Positions 23,693 through 32,595 of a DNA stretch of 64,000 bases are shown piece after piece (the first letter of the stretch is position 1; the number at the start of each line of letters is the position of its first letter). The DNA comes from Streptomyces sp. CB02058. GTDB lineage: Bacteria > Actinomycetota > Actinomycetes > Streptomycetales > Streptomycetaceae. The translations under genes were made by a program, and so were the position numbers. The notes beneath the pieces were generated by a model. It was not told the origin of the DNA, ran no database searches, and saw only the letters and a program-made list of their open reading frames with translations. The stretch spans positions 1,364,001 to 1,428,000 of the forward strand of contig NZ_LIPG01000002.1 in the NCBI RefSeq assembly GCF_001905505.1, read 5' to 3'.

Positions 23693-24955
23693 TTACACCT
23701 TGGCCGGCCGGGCCGGATCGGCCGGAGTCTCGGCCGTCGTGGCCGGGGCGTGGATGGTGGTCTTGAGGTCCGCGACGCCCGAGCCGACGGGCGGCGGGCT
23801 GACGGCCGCGATGGCGGTCGTGACGACGCCCGCGGGCTCGTCCCCGGTCGCGTTGACGTTGGTGTGGTCGACCGGCTTGCGGCGCGACAGCAGCCAGATG
23901 GCACCGGAGCCCGCGACGAGCAGGACGGCGACGACCGCGACACCCCAGGGGCCCTGCTTGGTCAGGAACTCGGCGCCCGCTCCGACCAGACCGGCGGCCG
24001 GCAGCGTCAGGCCCCAGGCGACGAACATCCGGGTCGCGGTGGACCAGCGGACCACGCCCCCCTTGCGCCCGAGGCCCGCGCCCATGACCGCGCCGGAGCA
24101 GGACTGGGTGGTCGAGAGGGAGAAGCCGAGGTGCGACGAGGCCAGGATGACCGTGGCCGCACTGGTCTGGGCCGCGAAGCCCTGCGGCGGGCGCAGGTCG
24201 GTGAGGCCGCTGCCCATGGTGCGGATGATGCGCCAGCCGCCGAGGTAGGTGCCCAGCGCGATGGCGATACCGGCGGAGGCGATGACCCAGACCGGCGGGT
24301 TGGAGCCGGGGGCGAGGACGCCGCCGGTGACCAGCGCCAGGGTGATGATGCCCATGGTCTTCTGCGCGTCGTTGGTGCCGTGGGCGAGCGAGACGAGGCC
24401 CGCCGACGCGATCTGACCGGCGCGGTAGCCCTTGGCGGTCGACTCGAGCTGCGCGGGATCGGTGATCTTCCGGTTGATGCGGTACGTCAGCCTCGTCGCC
24501 AGCAGCGCGGCCAGACCGGCCACGAGCGGGGCGGCGATCGCGGGCAGCAGGACCTTCGTGACGACGGTGCCGCCGTTGATCGAGGACCAGCCGGCCGACA
24601 TGACCGCGGCGCCGATGAGGCCGCCGAAGAGTGCGTGGGAGGAGCTGGAGGGCAGGCCGACCAGCCAGGTCAGCAGATTCCACAGGATGGCGCCGACGAG
24701 TGCGGCGAAGATGACCTCGGTTCTGAGGCCGTCCTCGTTGATGATCCCGCCGGAGATCGTCTTGGCGACCTCCACGGACAGGAACGCGCCGACCAGGTTG
24801 AGAACGGCGGACATGGCCACCGCGGTCTTGGGCTTGAGAGCGCCGGTCGAGATGGTGGTGGCCATCGCGTTGGCGGTGTCGTGGAAACCGTTCGTGAAAT
24901 CGAACACGAGAGCTGTCACGATCACAATCGCGAGCAGCAGCGTGATGTGTTCCAT
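23693..24955 (-). CDS. PiT family inorganic phosphate transporter
   Basis: 420 residues with about ten membrane segments. The PiT signature GFHDTANAMATTISTGAL lies near the N-terminus (23-40), and its inverted-repeat counterpart is seen as LAHGTNDAQKTMGIITLAL in the middle. These proteins import metal-phosphate with H+ or Na+ at low affinity. The gene heads a two-gene minus-strand unit. A PHO-box-like direct repeat lies 48-69 bp upstream, suggesting PhoP control under phosphate limitation. In S. coelicolor the gene next to the cob cluster is, from memory, pitH1. Confidence 0.94.
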   Translation of the reverse strand: MEHITLLLAIVIVTALVFDFTNGFHDTANAMATTISTGALKPKTAVAMSAVLNLVGAFLSVEVAKTISGGIINEDGLRTEVIFAALVGAILWNLLTWLVGLPSSSSHALFGGLIGAAVMSAGWSSINGGTVVTKVLLPAIAAPLVAGLAALLATRLTYRINRKITDPAQLESTAKGYRAGQIASAGLVSLAHGTNDAQKTMGIITLALVTGGVLAPGSNPPVWVIASAGIAIALGTYLGGWRIIRTMGSGLTDLRPPQGFAAQTSAATVILASSHLGFSLSTTQSCSGAVMGAGLGRKGGVVRWSTATRMFVAWGLTLPAAGLVGAGAEFLTKQGPWGVAVVAVLLVAGSGAIWLLSRRKPVDHTNVNATGDEPAGVVTTAIAAVSPPPVGSGVADLKTTIHAPATTAETPADPARPAKV

Positions 24956-25002
24956 TTACCCAGGCAATCGTTCGACGTCATTGGCACGTGGAACGTAAGC
25001 AA

Positions 25003-25024
25003 CCTGGATGAACGGAAGGTGAAC
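25003..25024 (-). promoter_or_regulatory. Candidate PHO box upstream of the phosphate transporter
   Basis: On the minus strand, two adjacent 11-bp units read GTTCACCTTCC (25014-25024) and GTTCATCCAGG (25003-25013). They match the Streptomyces PhoP direct-repeat unit, whose conserved part is GTTCACC. The site is about 50 bp upstream of the transporter ATG and in the right orientation. Confidence 0.65.
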
Positions 25025-25253
25025 TGGGCAGGGCGGCACGGTGACCCCAACCGCGTATGCGCATTCCGCTTGTGAGTTTCCTGAGCGGCCCGGAGAGCCC
25101 GCGCCGGTGCGGCGACTGGCCGGTGGGGCAGGACCCGGCTCCGTGGCCTGCCGCGCACCCCCCGCCGAAGAGACCTCGGTCACCTGATCGTCCGGTCACC
25201 GCGCCCCGAGGGCTGTCCCGCCGGGGATCACGGGACGGTCCTAGGATCGCCGC

Positions 25254-25913
25254 ATGAGCGACGCGGACCAGGACGAGATCGGCCGGGCGTGGCACGACGT
25301 CGTGGGGACGGCCCGCAGGACACGGGCGGAGGGGCTGGTCGTCGGCACCTCGGGCAACGTGTCGGCCCGGGTCGGCGACACCGTGCTGGTGACCCCCACC
25401 GGTGTGCCCTACGACCGGCTGGGCCCGGGGGACGCCGTCGGCGTCGACCTCGAGGGCCGCCAGGTGCTGGGAGAGCTGCTGCCGACCAGCGAACTCCCGC
25501 TCCACCTGGCCGTCTACCGCAACACCGGGGCCCGGGCCGTCGTCCACACCCACGCCGTCCACGCCACGGCCGTCTCCACCCTCGTCACCGAGGTCCCGCT
25601 CGTCCACTACGCCGCCGCCCTGCTCGGCGGCCCCGTCCGCACGGCCCCCTACGCCCGCTACGGGACCCGGGAGCTCGCCGACACCATGCTGGCCGCCCTG
25701 CGCGACCGCACCGGCTGCCTGCTCCGCAACCACGGCACCGTCACCTACGGGGACACCCTCGACGAGGCATACGACCGGACCGCCCAGCTCGAATGGATGT
25801 GCAGGCTCTGGCTCACCGCGAGCTCCGTGCCGGGCCTGAGCCCCGCCCTCCTCTCACCCGCCGAGCTCATGGAGGCGCAGGAGGCCCTGAAGGGTTACGG
25901 CCAGCCCGGCTGA
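25254..25913 (+). CDS. Class II aldolase/adducin family protein (L-fuculose-phosphate aldolase-like)
   Basis: 219 residues. The class II aldolase fold has the Zn ligands expected in VVHTHAVHATAVS (two or three His) and a further His in LLRNHGTVTYG, with GTSGNVSARV for phosphate binding and an acidic catalytic residue probably in TSELPLH. It would cleave a sugar 1-phosphate into dihydroxyacetone phosphate and an aldehyde. The exact sugar is unknown, and methylthioribulose-type substrates are possible. TAGGAT at 25242-25247 sits 6 nt before the ATG, so the mRNA is probably leaderless. Confidence 0.87.
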   Translation: MSDADQDEIGRAWHDVVGTARRTRAEGLVVGTSGNVSARVGDTVLVTPTGVPYDRLGPGDAVGVDLEGRQVLGELLPTSELPLHLAVYRNTGARAVVHTHAVHATAVSTLVTEVPLVHYAAALLGGPVRTAPYARYGTRELADTMLAALRDRTGCLLRNHGTVTYGDTLDEAYDRTAQLEWMCRLWLTASSVPGLSPALLSPAELMEAQEALKGYGQPG

Positions 25914-25981
25914 GCCCGGCACGCGCACCGTACGGACGCGGCCCACTGGCAGCCCGTGCCCCTGCCCAGGACACTGGAGCC

Positions 25982-27121
25982 GTGCGCCCGGCAACCGCGG
26001 CGGCAGCAGCCGTCACCACGATCCTCGGCGTCGGCGCGGCAACGGTCGCCGCCGGCCGCTACGCCAGCGACGCCGCCCTCGGGGCGCCCTCGCCACGGCC
26101 CTTCCCCGGCGACCGCCGCCTCACCGTGCACGCCACCGCGGCCGGCCAGGTGACCCTGACCCGCTCGTTTCCCGCGCTGCGCCCGGGCACGTACGGACTG
26201 ACGGGCCGCGACGTCCACGCGGTCGTCGGCCCGGTGGTCGAACAGCAGCCCCACGGGTCCGGCGCGTCCGCCGCCACCGTCGTGCGCCGGCTGGAACGCG
26301 TCAACCTCGGCAGCCTGAAACCGGGCACCAGGGTCCGGCTCACCCCGGAACTCCACCGGGGCGACCCGCACGCCGCCCTCGGCCTCGGCTACAAGGAGAC
26401 CGAGATCCCCGGGGAGCTCGGAGCGCTGCCCGCCTGGTTCGTGCCCGGCGCGCGCGACACCTGGGTGATCACCGTGCACGGTCTCGGCACCACCCGGGAG
26501 CACCCCCTCAACGTCCTCGGCTTCCTTCACGGCCAGCAGTTCCCCGTGCTGGACCTCGCCTACCGCGGCGACCCCGGCGCCCCGCGTTCCCCGGACGGCC
26601 TGGCCCACCTCGGCGAGTCCGAATGGCGCGACCTCGACGCCGCCATCCGCTACGCCGTGCGCTACGGCGCCGAGAACGTCATCGTCCACGGCTGGTCGAC
26701 CGGCGCGTCGATGGCCCTGCACGCGGCCGTCAACTCCGCGCTCCGCGACCGCATCCGCGGTCTCGTCCTCGACTCCCCGGTCCTGGACTGGAAGACCACC
26801 CTGCGCGCCCTCGCCTCCGCCCGAGGCGTCCCCTCCGCGCTGATGCCCCTCGCCGTCCGGGCCGCCCAGGGCCAGACCGGTCTGTACGGGGCCCGGCTCC
26901 TGGACACCTCGGTGCCGACGGCCCTGCACGTGCCCACCCTGATCTTCCACGGCCCCGACGACACGCTGGCCCCCTGGCAGCAGTCCCGGGAATTCGCCGC
27001 GCGCCGCCCCGACCTGGTGACCCTGCACCCGGTACCCGAGGCTCCGCACGGTGCGATGTGGAACGCCGATCCCGCCGGTTACGAGGAGGCGCTGCGGCGC
27101 TTCCTCACGCCCCTGATGTGA
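25982..27121 (+). CDS. Alpha/beta hydrolase, probably membrane-anchored
   Basis: 379 residues from the GTG at 25982 (GGAG just upstream). The N-terminus VRPATAAAAAVTTILGVGAATVAAG is a signal anchor or signal peptide. An unknown beta-rich segment (about 30-155) precedes the hydrolase fold. The oxyanion-side HG is in ITVHGLGTTREHP, the nucleophile Ser in HGWSTGASMALH, the acid probably in FHGPDDTLAP, and the His in EAPHGAMW. A dienelactone-hydrolase or peptidase type is likely. The substrate is unknown. It follows the aldolase gene by 68 bp on the same strand and may be in one operon with it. Confidence 0.82.
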   Translation: MRPATAAAAAVTTILGVGAATVAAGRYASDAALGAPSPRPFPGDRRLTVHATAAGQVTLTRSFPALRPGTYGLTGRDVHAVVGPVVEQQPHGSGASAATVVRRLERVNLGSLKPGTRVRLTPELHRGDPHAALGLGYKETEIPGELGALPAWFVPGARDTWVITVHGLGTTREHPLNVLGFLHGQQFPVLDLAYRGDPGAPRSPDGLAHLGESEWRDLDAAIRYAVRYGAENVIVHGWSTGASMALHAAVNSALRDRIRGLVLDSPVLDWKTTLRALASARGVPSALMPLAVRAAQGQTGLYGARLLDTSVPTALHVPTLIFHGPDDTLAPWQQSREFAARRPDLVTLHPVPEAPHGAMWNADPAGYEEALRRFLTPLM

Positions 27122-27231
27122 GCTGATGGGCCGGAACCGCCCGGTTGATCACCCGGCCCCGGGGCCTCCCGAACCCCGGTGACACGGCTTCCGTTTGGGC
27201 TTTCGGCCCGTCAGAGGCAAGACTGCTCCTC

Positions 27232-28605
27232 GTGACGTCCCGTACCCCGCGCGACTCCAGGCTGCGACTTGTCCGCCCGCGACCCCAGGCGACCGCCCGT
27301 AAGGCCGTGACGACCCGGCGCACCAGGCCGGCCCCCCGCCCACCCGAGGGCACACCGCCCCCGGCGGAACTGGCACGCCAGGCCAGGGCCGTGCTGGCCG
27401 ACGCCGTGCGGATCGCGCACTGGGCGGCGGACGGCAGGAGCCCCGGGTCCGCCCCGCTCGCGGCCCAGGCCCTGGAGCGGGCCGCCGCCTCGCTGGAGCT
27501 CTCCCCGGCCCAGGTCATGGCCGGCTGGGACAGGGCCAGGCTGGCCGGACTCATCGAGTTGCACGGCGACACCGCCCGTCCCGGCTGGCGGCTGCGCGCC
27601 TGGGACCGCGACGACTCCGCCGTGCTCCGCGGCTGGGTGGCGCTCTTCGACGCCTGGTCGCTCGTCCACGCCTCGCCCGAGGGCATCGAGGCCGCGGCCG
27701 TGGCGGAGGCCGTCGAGGCAGTGCCCCAGGTGCTCTCCCTCCTCCAGCTCTCCGCGGGCCCGGTCACCGTGCCCGCGCTCCTCGATCTGCTGGGCCAGCG
27801 GGTCGCCGAGCTCCACGAGGAGCGGTGCGAGGTGCCGTACGGCCCCGAGGAGCGGCCCGCCCCCGTCGGCGGGCAGTCCGCCGACCTGAACGCGCTGCTG
27901 CTCGACTGGGCCCTTGAGGGCCTCGCCTCGGTGGGCGCCCTCACGCTCGGCACCGGCCACGCCACCCTCACCCCGCTGGGCAACTGGGCGGTCTGGGTCA
28001 AGCTGGAGCAGATCTGCGTCGCCGCGCAGAGCCCGGCCGGCAACATCGAGCAGTCCGCCGCCGACATGCTGCTCGGCTGCGCGCGCCTCACCCCCGGCCC
28101 GGCCCGCGCCGAATACCGGGCCTGGCTCGCCGCGCGGACCGTCGGCAGCGCCGTGGGCGAGCTGCTGGCGGTCGCCCGCGGCGAGGACGCCCTGCTGCGC
28201 GGGCTCGCCTTCGAGGCGCTGCGCGTCGTCGGAGCGCCCGCCGAGCCCGTCGTCCGCTCCGTCGTCACCGAAGCGCCCCTGCGCCCCTACGCGCTGCTCT
28301 GGCTCGCCGAGTACGAGGGCACCGACCCGGACGACGCCCAGGACGTCCTCAGCCGTGAGGAGGCCACCTGGCTCTGGGTCGACACCGCCGCCGCCGTCGC
28401 CGACCACGGCGAGACCGGGCTGCTGGTCAGGCATCTCGACTCCGCCGTCCAGGGCACGGTCCCCGCGCTCCTGGACGAGGTGCGGGCCGTCGGACACCCA
28501 CGCACGGTCCAGGTGCTCGTCGCCCTGGCCGCCGCGCATCCGGACCCCGCGCTCGCCAAGGCCGTACGCCGCGCCGCCTTCCAGGTGCACACCGGCGGGG
28601 CGTGA
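27232..28605 (+). CDS. Conserved actinobacterial protein of unknown function
   Basis: 457 residues from the GTG at 27232 (VTSRTPRDSRLRLVRPRP). The N-terminus is Arg/Pro-rich and basic; the rest is Ala/Leu-rich and mostly helical. The middle (about 110-260) looks like tandem winged-helix-like parts, and the C-terminal half (about 300-457) resembles HEAT-like helical repeats (LLRGLAFEALRVVGAPAEPVVRSVV, VPALLDEVRAVGHPRTVQVLVALAAAHPDP). No signal peptide, catalytic motif or TM segment was found. I do not recognise a function. A protein-interaction or nucleic-acid role would fit the composition. Confidence 0.75.
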   Translation: MTSRTPRDSRLRLVRPRPQATARKAVTTRRTRPAPRPPEGTPPPAELARQARAVLADAVRIAHWAADGRSPGSAPLAAQALERAAASLELSPAQVMAGWDRARLAGLIELHGDTARPGWRLRAWDRDDSAVLRGWVALFDAWSLVHASPEGIEAAAVAEAVEAVPQVLSLLQLSAGPVTVPALLDLLGQRVAELHEERCEVPYGPEERPAPVGGQSADLNALLLDWALEGLASVGALTLGTGHATLTPLGNWAVWVKLEQICVAAQSPAGNIEQSAADMLLGCARLTPGPARAEYRAWLAARTVGSAVGELLAVARGEDALLRGLAFEALRVVGAPAEPVVRSVVTEAPLRPYALLWLAEYEGTDPDDAQDVLSREEATWLWVDTAAAVADHGETGLLVRHLDSAVQGTVPALLDEVRAVGHPRTVQVLVALAAAHPDPALAKAVRRAAFQVHTGGA

Positions 28606-28627
28606 GCGCGCGCACTCCCCGGGGCGG

Positions 28628-29038
28628 TCAGTCCGAGGACCCCGGGGCGTACGTCCCGAAGCTCCAGACGTTGCCCTCCGCGTCCCGGGCCATGTAGTCC
28701 CGCGAGCCGTAGTCCTGGTCGGTGGGCGGCATGAGGATCTCCACGCCGTGCTCCACGGCGCGCGCGTGGTGCTCGTCCACCTCGTCCACGACGACGTACA
28801 CCGCCGCGGGTCCGGCGCCCGCCATCGCCTTGGCGAAGACGCCCTCGCCCCCCTTGGACCCGAGCATCACCCTGCCGCCGCCGCAGGACAGCTCGGCGTG
28901 GAGCACGCTGCCGTCCTCGCCCTCGTAGACCGCTTCCTCCGTGAAGCCCAGGGCCTGGGTCAGCAGCCGTATCGCGGCCTTGGCGTCGTCGTAGAGAATC
29001 GCGGGAAGGACCGTGGGGACGCCGTCGGTGCGTGCCAT
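28628..29038 (-). CDS. VOC/glyoxalase-bleomycin resistance-like protein
   Basis: 136 residues from the ATG at 29038, with AGGAGG farther upstream; in-frame GTGs at 29041-29047 are alternatives. It is a single VOC domain of the PhnB-like type: two beta-alpha-beta-beta-beta units with VLPAILYDDAKAAIRLLTQALGF, AVYVVVDEVDEHHARAV and DYGSRDYMARDAEGNVWSFGTY. PhnB-like proteins often lack catalytic metal sites. The function is unknown. It converges on the unknown protein gene at 28605 and lies downstream of the metallopeptidase gene on the same strand. Confidence 0.83.
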   Translation of the reverse strand: MARTDGVPTVLPAILYDDAKAAIRLLTQALGFTEEAVYEGEDGSVLHAELSCGGGRVMLGSKGGEGVFAKAMAGAGPAAVYVVVDEVDEHHARAVEHGVEILMPPTDQDYGSRDYMARDAEGNVWSFGTYAPGSSD

Positions 29039-29113
29039 CACGCTCACCCTCCTCCTGCTCTCGCCGTTACCTGTGTGATCTGCGTCACAGTCTCGCACCG
29101 CCCACCGGCAACG

Positions 29114-30001
29114 TCAGCCGAAGGTGTCGCAGCGGCCCGGATCCCCGGTGCGGAACCCCGTCGTGAACCACTGCCGCCGCTGCGCCGACGAGCCGTGCGT
29201 CCAGGACTCCGGGTTCACGCTCCCCTGGAACTTCTCCTGGATGCGGTCGTCGCCCACCGCCGCGGCCGCGTCGAGCCCGTCCCTGATGTCCGCCTCGGTC
29301 AACTCCGTGATCAGGGGCCGCCCGGACTCCGAGGGCGTGCTCGTCGCGTGGTTGGCCCAGACCCCGGCGTAGCAGTCCGCCTGGAGCTCCACCTTCACGG
29401 AAGCGCTGTCCGCGCCCTGCCTGCCGTCCTGCGCCCTGCGCAGCGTGCCCAGCTGGTTCTGCACATGGTGGCCGTACTCGTGCGCCACCACGTACGCCTC
29501 CGCGAACGGCCCGCCGTCGGCCCCGTACGTCGTCCGCAGCTCGTCGAAGAACCCCAGGTCCAGATAGACCTGCCGGTCGCCCGGGCAGTAGAAGGGCCCG
29601 ACCGCCGAGGTCGCCGAACCGCACGCGGTGCCGACCCGGTCGCCGAACAGGACGGTCCGGGCCCCGGTGTACGTTCCGCCGCTCTGCTCGAACTCCTGCT
29701 CCCAGTAGTCCTGCACGCTGTTGACGACCGCCACCGTCCGGCAGTCGTCCCTCGTGTTCGCGTCGCCGCCGGTCCGGCAGCTCTGCTCGACCTGCGCCGC
29801 CGAGGATGAGGTGGCGGCGGGCTCCGGATCGCCCGAGGAGAGGCCGAGCTGCTCGGGGCCGACGCCGAAGAACAGCCCGAGGACCAGCGCGATCAGGCCG
29901 ATGACGCCGCCACCCATGGTGGCCCGGCCGCCCGGAATCCGGCTGCCGCGGACATCCCGTACCTCGGACGTGTCCAGGCCGGCGTCGTCGTCGAACTGCA
30001 T
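29114..30001 (-). CDS. Neutral zinc metallopeptidase, YpfJ family
   Basis: 295 residues from the ATG at 30001. One TM helix (about 31-47, [19 protein letters not shown]) anchors it, with the C-terminal part probably outside. The zinc site is [17 protein letters not shown] (HEYGHH). A downstream [14 protein letters not shown] supplies the third ligand Glu, as in this family, and four Cys in the outer domain could form disulfides. The substrate is unknown. The upstream gap to the ABC-F gene is about 250 bp and divergent. Confidence 0.9.
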   Translation of the reverse strand: MQFDDDAGLDTSEVRDVRGSRIPGGRATMGGGVIGLIALVLGLFFGVGPEQLGLSSGDPEPAATSSSAAQVEQSCRTGGDANTRDDCRTVAVVNSVQDYWEQEFEQSGGTYTGARTVLFGDRVGTACGSATSAVGPFYCPGDRQVYLDLGFFDELRTTYGADGGPFAEAYVVAHEYGHHVQNQLGTLRRAQDGRQGADSASVKVELQADCYAGVWANHATSTPSESGRPLITELTEADIRDGLDAAAAVGDDRIQEKFQGSVNPESWTHGSSAQRRQWFTTGFRTGDPGRCDTFG

Positions 30002-30153
30002 GGCCACCACCCTCTGCTCCGGCCGCTCCACGGAATGCGCGCCGTCCTGCGCCGAGTATCGGATGGTTGCTCCCTGTGTGCCCGCTCACATCACCTGGCG
30101 GGGTGCGGCGGTGACGGAGCGGGAGCGCAGGCAAACCAGGTGGACACCGCCAG

Positions 30154-30159
30154 TAGACT
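30154..30159 (+). promoter_or_regulatory. -10 box for the ABC-F leader transcript
   Basis: TAGACT lies 7 nt before an ATG at 30167, the spacing seen for leaderless Streptomyces mRNAs. No convincing -35 is visible at normal spacing. Confidence 0.4.
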
Positions 30160-30166
30160 GAGTCCC

Positions 30167-30190
30167 ATGGCAATTCTCCTTGTGCATTAG
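30167..30190 (+). CDS. Possible leader peptide MAILLVH upstream of the ABC-F gene
   Basis: A 7-codon ORF with its own stop, 60 nt upstream of the ABC-F start. It has no Shine-Dalgarno sequence, but a -10 box suits a leaderless transcript. CTCC at 30219-30222 could pair with the ABC-F ribosome site GGAG (30240-30243). Leader peptides upstream of ABC-F resistance genes sense stalled ribosomes; whether this one does is inference. Confidence 0.35.
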   Translation: MAILLVH

Positions 30191-30250
30191 ACGGCGTCGA
30201 GTCGTGAGCCCGCTGTCCCTCCGCCGTCCATACCGCCCTGGAGTTTTTCC

Positions 30251-31849
30251 GTGATCACCGCTTCCGGCATCGAGCTGCGTGCCGGCGCCCGCATCCTCAT
30301 CGAGTCCGCCTCCTTCCGCATCGCCAAGGGCGACCGCATCGGCCTGGTCGGCCGCAACGGCGCGGGCAAGACCACCCTCACCAAGTGCCTGGCGGGGGAG
30401 GGCACGCCCGCCGGCGGCACCATCACCAAGAGCGGCGAGGTCGGCTACCTCCCGCAGGACCCGCGCACCGGCGACCTCGACGTCCTGGCGCGCGACCGCA
30501 TCCTCTCGGCCCGCGGGCTCGACGAGATCCTGCGCAGGATGCGGGAGAACGAGGAGCGGATGGCGAACGGCAAGGGCGCCACCCGCGAGAAGGCGATGAA
30601 GAAGTACGAGCGCCTGGAGACGGAGTTCCTCACCAAGGGCGGATACGCCGCCGAGGCCGAGGCGTCCACCATCGCCGCCGCGCTGAGCCTGCCCGACCGG
30701 GTGCTCGGCCAGCCGCTGCACACGCTCTCCGGTGGTCAGCGCCGACGTGTCGAGCTCGCCCGCATCCTCTTCTCGGACGCCGACACCCTGCTCCTCGACG
30801 AGCCCACCAACCACCTCGACGCGGACTCCATCGTCTGGCTGCGGGACTACCTCAAGTCCTACCGCGGCGGCTTCATCGTGATCTCCCACGACGTCGAGCT
30901 CGTCGAGACCGTGGTCAACAAGGTGTTCTACCTCGACGCCAACCGCGCCCAGATCGACATCTACAACATGGGCTGGAAGCTCTACCAGCAGCAGCGCGAG
31001 GCCGACGAGAAGCGCCGCAAGCGCGAGCGCCAGAACGCCGAGAAGAAGGCCGCGGCGCTGAACTCGCAGGCCGACAAGATGCGCGCCAAGGCGACCAAGA
31101 CCGTCGCCGCCCAGAACATGGCCAAGCGCGCCGAGCGCCTGCTCTCCGGGCTGGAGGCCGTGCGGGTCTCCGACAAGGTGGCCAAGCTGCGCTTCCCCGA
31201 GCCCTCCCCGTGCGGCAAGACCCCGCTGATGGCCGAGGGCCTCTCCAAGTCCTACGGGTCGCTGGAGATCTTCACCGATGTGGACCTCGCCATCGACAAG
31301 GGCTCCCGCGTCGTCATCCTCGGCCTCAACGGCGCGGGCAAGACCACGCTGCTGCGGCTCCTGGGGGGTGCGGAGAAGCCCGACACCGGCCAGATCATAG
31401 AGGGGCACGGCCTCAAGCTCGGCTACTACGCCCAGGAGCACGAGACCCTCGACCCGGAGCGCACCGTCCTGGAGAACATGCGCACCGCCGCGCCCGACCT
31501 CGACCTCGTCGAGGTCCGCAAGACGCTCGGTTCGTTCCTCTTCTCCGGCGACGACGTCGACAAGCCGGCCGGAGTGCTCTCCGGCGGTGAGAAGACCCGT
31601 CTCGCCCTGGCGACCCTGGTCGTCTCCTCCGCCAACGTGCTGCTCCTCGACGAGCCGACGAACAACCTCGACCCGGCCAGCCGCGAGGAGATCCTCGGTG
31701 CCCTGCGCACGTACAAGGGCGCGGTCGTCCTCGTCACCCACGACGAGGGCGCAGTCGAGGCGCTCCAGCCGGAGCGCATCATCCTGCTGCCCGACGGGGT
31801 CGAGGACCTCTGGGGTGCGGACTACCGCGACCTGGTCGCCCTCGCCTGA
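30251..31849 (+). CDS. ABC-F family ATP-binding protein
   Basis: 532 residues from a GTG with GGAG upstream. It has two ABC domains in one chain and no membrane part, as in ABC-F ribosome factors. Domain 1: Walker A GRNGAGKTTLTK (about 35-46), signature LSGGQRRRVELARIL, Walker B LLLDEPTNHLD. A long basic helical linker (P-site tRNA interaction motif, about 250-305, KRRKRERQNAEKKAAAL) follows. Domain 2: GLNGAGKTTLLRLL, LSGGEKTRLALA, LLLDEPTNNLD. Such proteins act at the ribosome E site, either as housekeeping translation factors or in antibiotic protection; sequence alone does not separate the two. An upstream mini-ORF hints at regulation by translation. Confidence 0.94.
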   Translation: MITASGIELRAGARILIESASFRIAKGDRIGLVGRNGAGKTTLTKCLAGEGTPAGGTITKSGEVGYLPQDPRTGDLDVLARDRILSARGLDEILRRMRENEERMANGKGATREKAMKKYERLETEFLTKGGYAAEAEASTIAAALSLPDRVLGQPLHTLSGGQRRRVELARILFSDADTLLLDEPTNHLDADSIVWLRDYLKSYRGGFIVISHDVELVETVVNKVFYLDANRAQIDIYNMGWKLYQQQREADEKRRKRERQNAEKKAAALNSQADKMRAKATKTVAAQNMAKRAERLLSGLEAVRVSDKVAKLRFPEPSPCGKTPLMAEGLSKSYGSLEIFTDVDLAIDKGSRVVILGLNGAGKTTLLRLLGGAEKPDTGQIIEGHGLKLGYYAQEHETLDPERTVLENMRTAAPDLDLVEVRKTLGSFLFSGDDVDKPAGVLSGGEKTRLALATLVVSSANVLLLDEPTNNLDPASREEILGALRTYKGAVVLVTHDEGAVEALQPERIILLPDGVEDLWGADYRDLVALA

Positions 31850-32254
31850 GCCCGGACGCGCGCCCCGGGGAGGTCCCGGACGCGCCCCCCCGGGGGCCGT
31901 CCGCGGGCCCGCTCGAACCGGTGTGGTGCCCGGTGATCCAACGCGTATGGATCATTCGGCCCATCGGTGATCCATCATCTGAGTGAGGGGGTCTCGTACC
32001 CCGGCGCGGCGCCCGGTAGATAGCTGCCGGGCGCACTCATTTCGGGCGTCTCGCCCCGTACGGCCCTGACCTGGCCGTTTTTCCCGCTGCCCGCTCCCCG
32101 GACCTCCGGAACCCCTCTGAATGCTGGATTCCGCTTGTGTCGGAGCGTCTCAGGGCGCGGAATCCCGTCGTACGTACCTTGCCGAATGGGTGGCCAGGAA
32201 CGCGGGGAGGGGTGATCATGAGAGTCCAGAGCGCACTTCCTTGAGGAGGCACGG
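31850..32254. other. 405-bp intergenic region with repeated TGATCCA sites
   Basis: No convincing gene. It contains GC-rich palindromes just after the ABC-F stop (CCCCCGGGGG at 31887-31896), three TGATCCA sites (31934-31974), and a hairpin GCGCCCGG/CCGGGCGC (32009-32016 with 32027-32034). The last 100 bp are expected to hold the promoter of the HTH gene. Confidence 0.5.
31934..31974. repeat. Three TGATCCA motifs, two direct and one inverted
   Basis: TGATCCA at 31934-31940 and its complement TGGATCA at 31948-31954 form a perfect inverted repeat around 7 nt. A second direct copy is at 31968-31974. The arrangement resembles an operator cluster. Confidence 0.6.
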
Positions 32255-32476
32255 GTGGCCGAGACTCTGAAGAAGGGCAGCCGGGTGACCGGCGCCGCGC
32301 GCGACAAGCTCGCGGCAGACCTGAAGAAGAAGTACGACTCCGGTGCGAGCATCAGGGCGCTGGCCGAGGAAACCGGCCGCTCCTACGGGTTCGTCCACCG
32401 GATGCTCAGTGAGTCAGGAGTCACGCTGCGGGGACGCGGCGGAGCGACTCGAGGCAAGAAGGCCGCTTCGGCCTGA
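32255..32476 (+). CDS. Small helix-turn-helix protein
   Basis: 73 residues from a GTG with GAGGAGG 5 nt upstream. Almost the entire protein is one HTH: DLKKKYDSGASIRALAEETGRSYGFVHRMLSESGVTLRGRGG, a resolvase/Hin-like or sigma-70 region 4-like helix-turn-helix with a basic tail GKKAASA. It should bind DNA, but has no separate ligand or dimer domain. Such proteins are conserved across actinobacteria; I do not know the regulon. Three TGATCCA sites lie about 280-320 bp upstream. Confidence 0.85.
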   Translation: MAETLKKGSRVTGAARDKLAADLKKKYDSGASIRALAEETGRSYGFVHRMLSESGVTLRGRGGATRGKKAASA

Positions 32477-32581
32477 CGGCGGGCAGCGGTCAGGGGCAGG
32501 CGCAGGCCCGCCCCGGGGCTCACCGGAACACCGGGTGGCCACCCGGCCGATCGTCAGGTCGTCCGGGTGGTTACTGTTCAG

Positions 32582-32595
32582 TTACTTGCCAGTAA
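32582..32595. promoter_or_regulatory. Candidate operator upstream of the enoyl-CoA hydratase gene
   Basis: TTACTTGCCAGTAA is an inverted repeat of TTACT around 4 nt, 31 bp before the ATG. Flanking CTGTTCAG and CTGACAG extend the symmetry imperfectly. TetR regulators of acyl-CoA metabolism commonly use short palindromes of this kind. No regulator gene is adjacent. Confidence 0.45.

Noticed and set aside
31881..31900. CCCCCGGGGG palindrome after the ABC-F gene as terminator
   Set aside because: It has no loop room beyond the tip and sits in a general GC run; the evidence is too weak.
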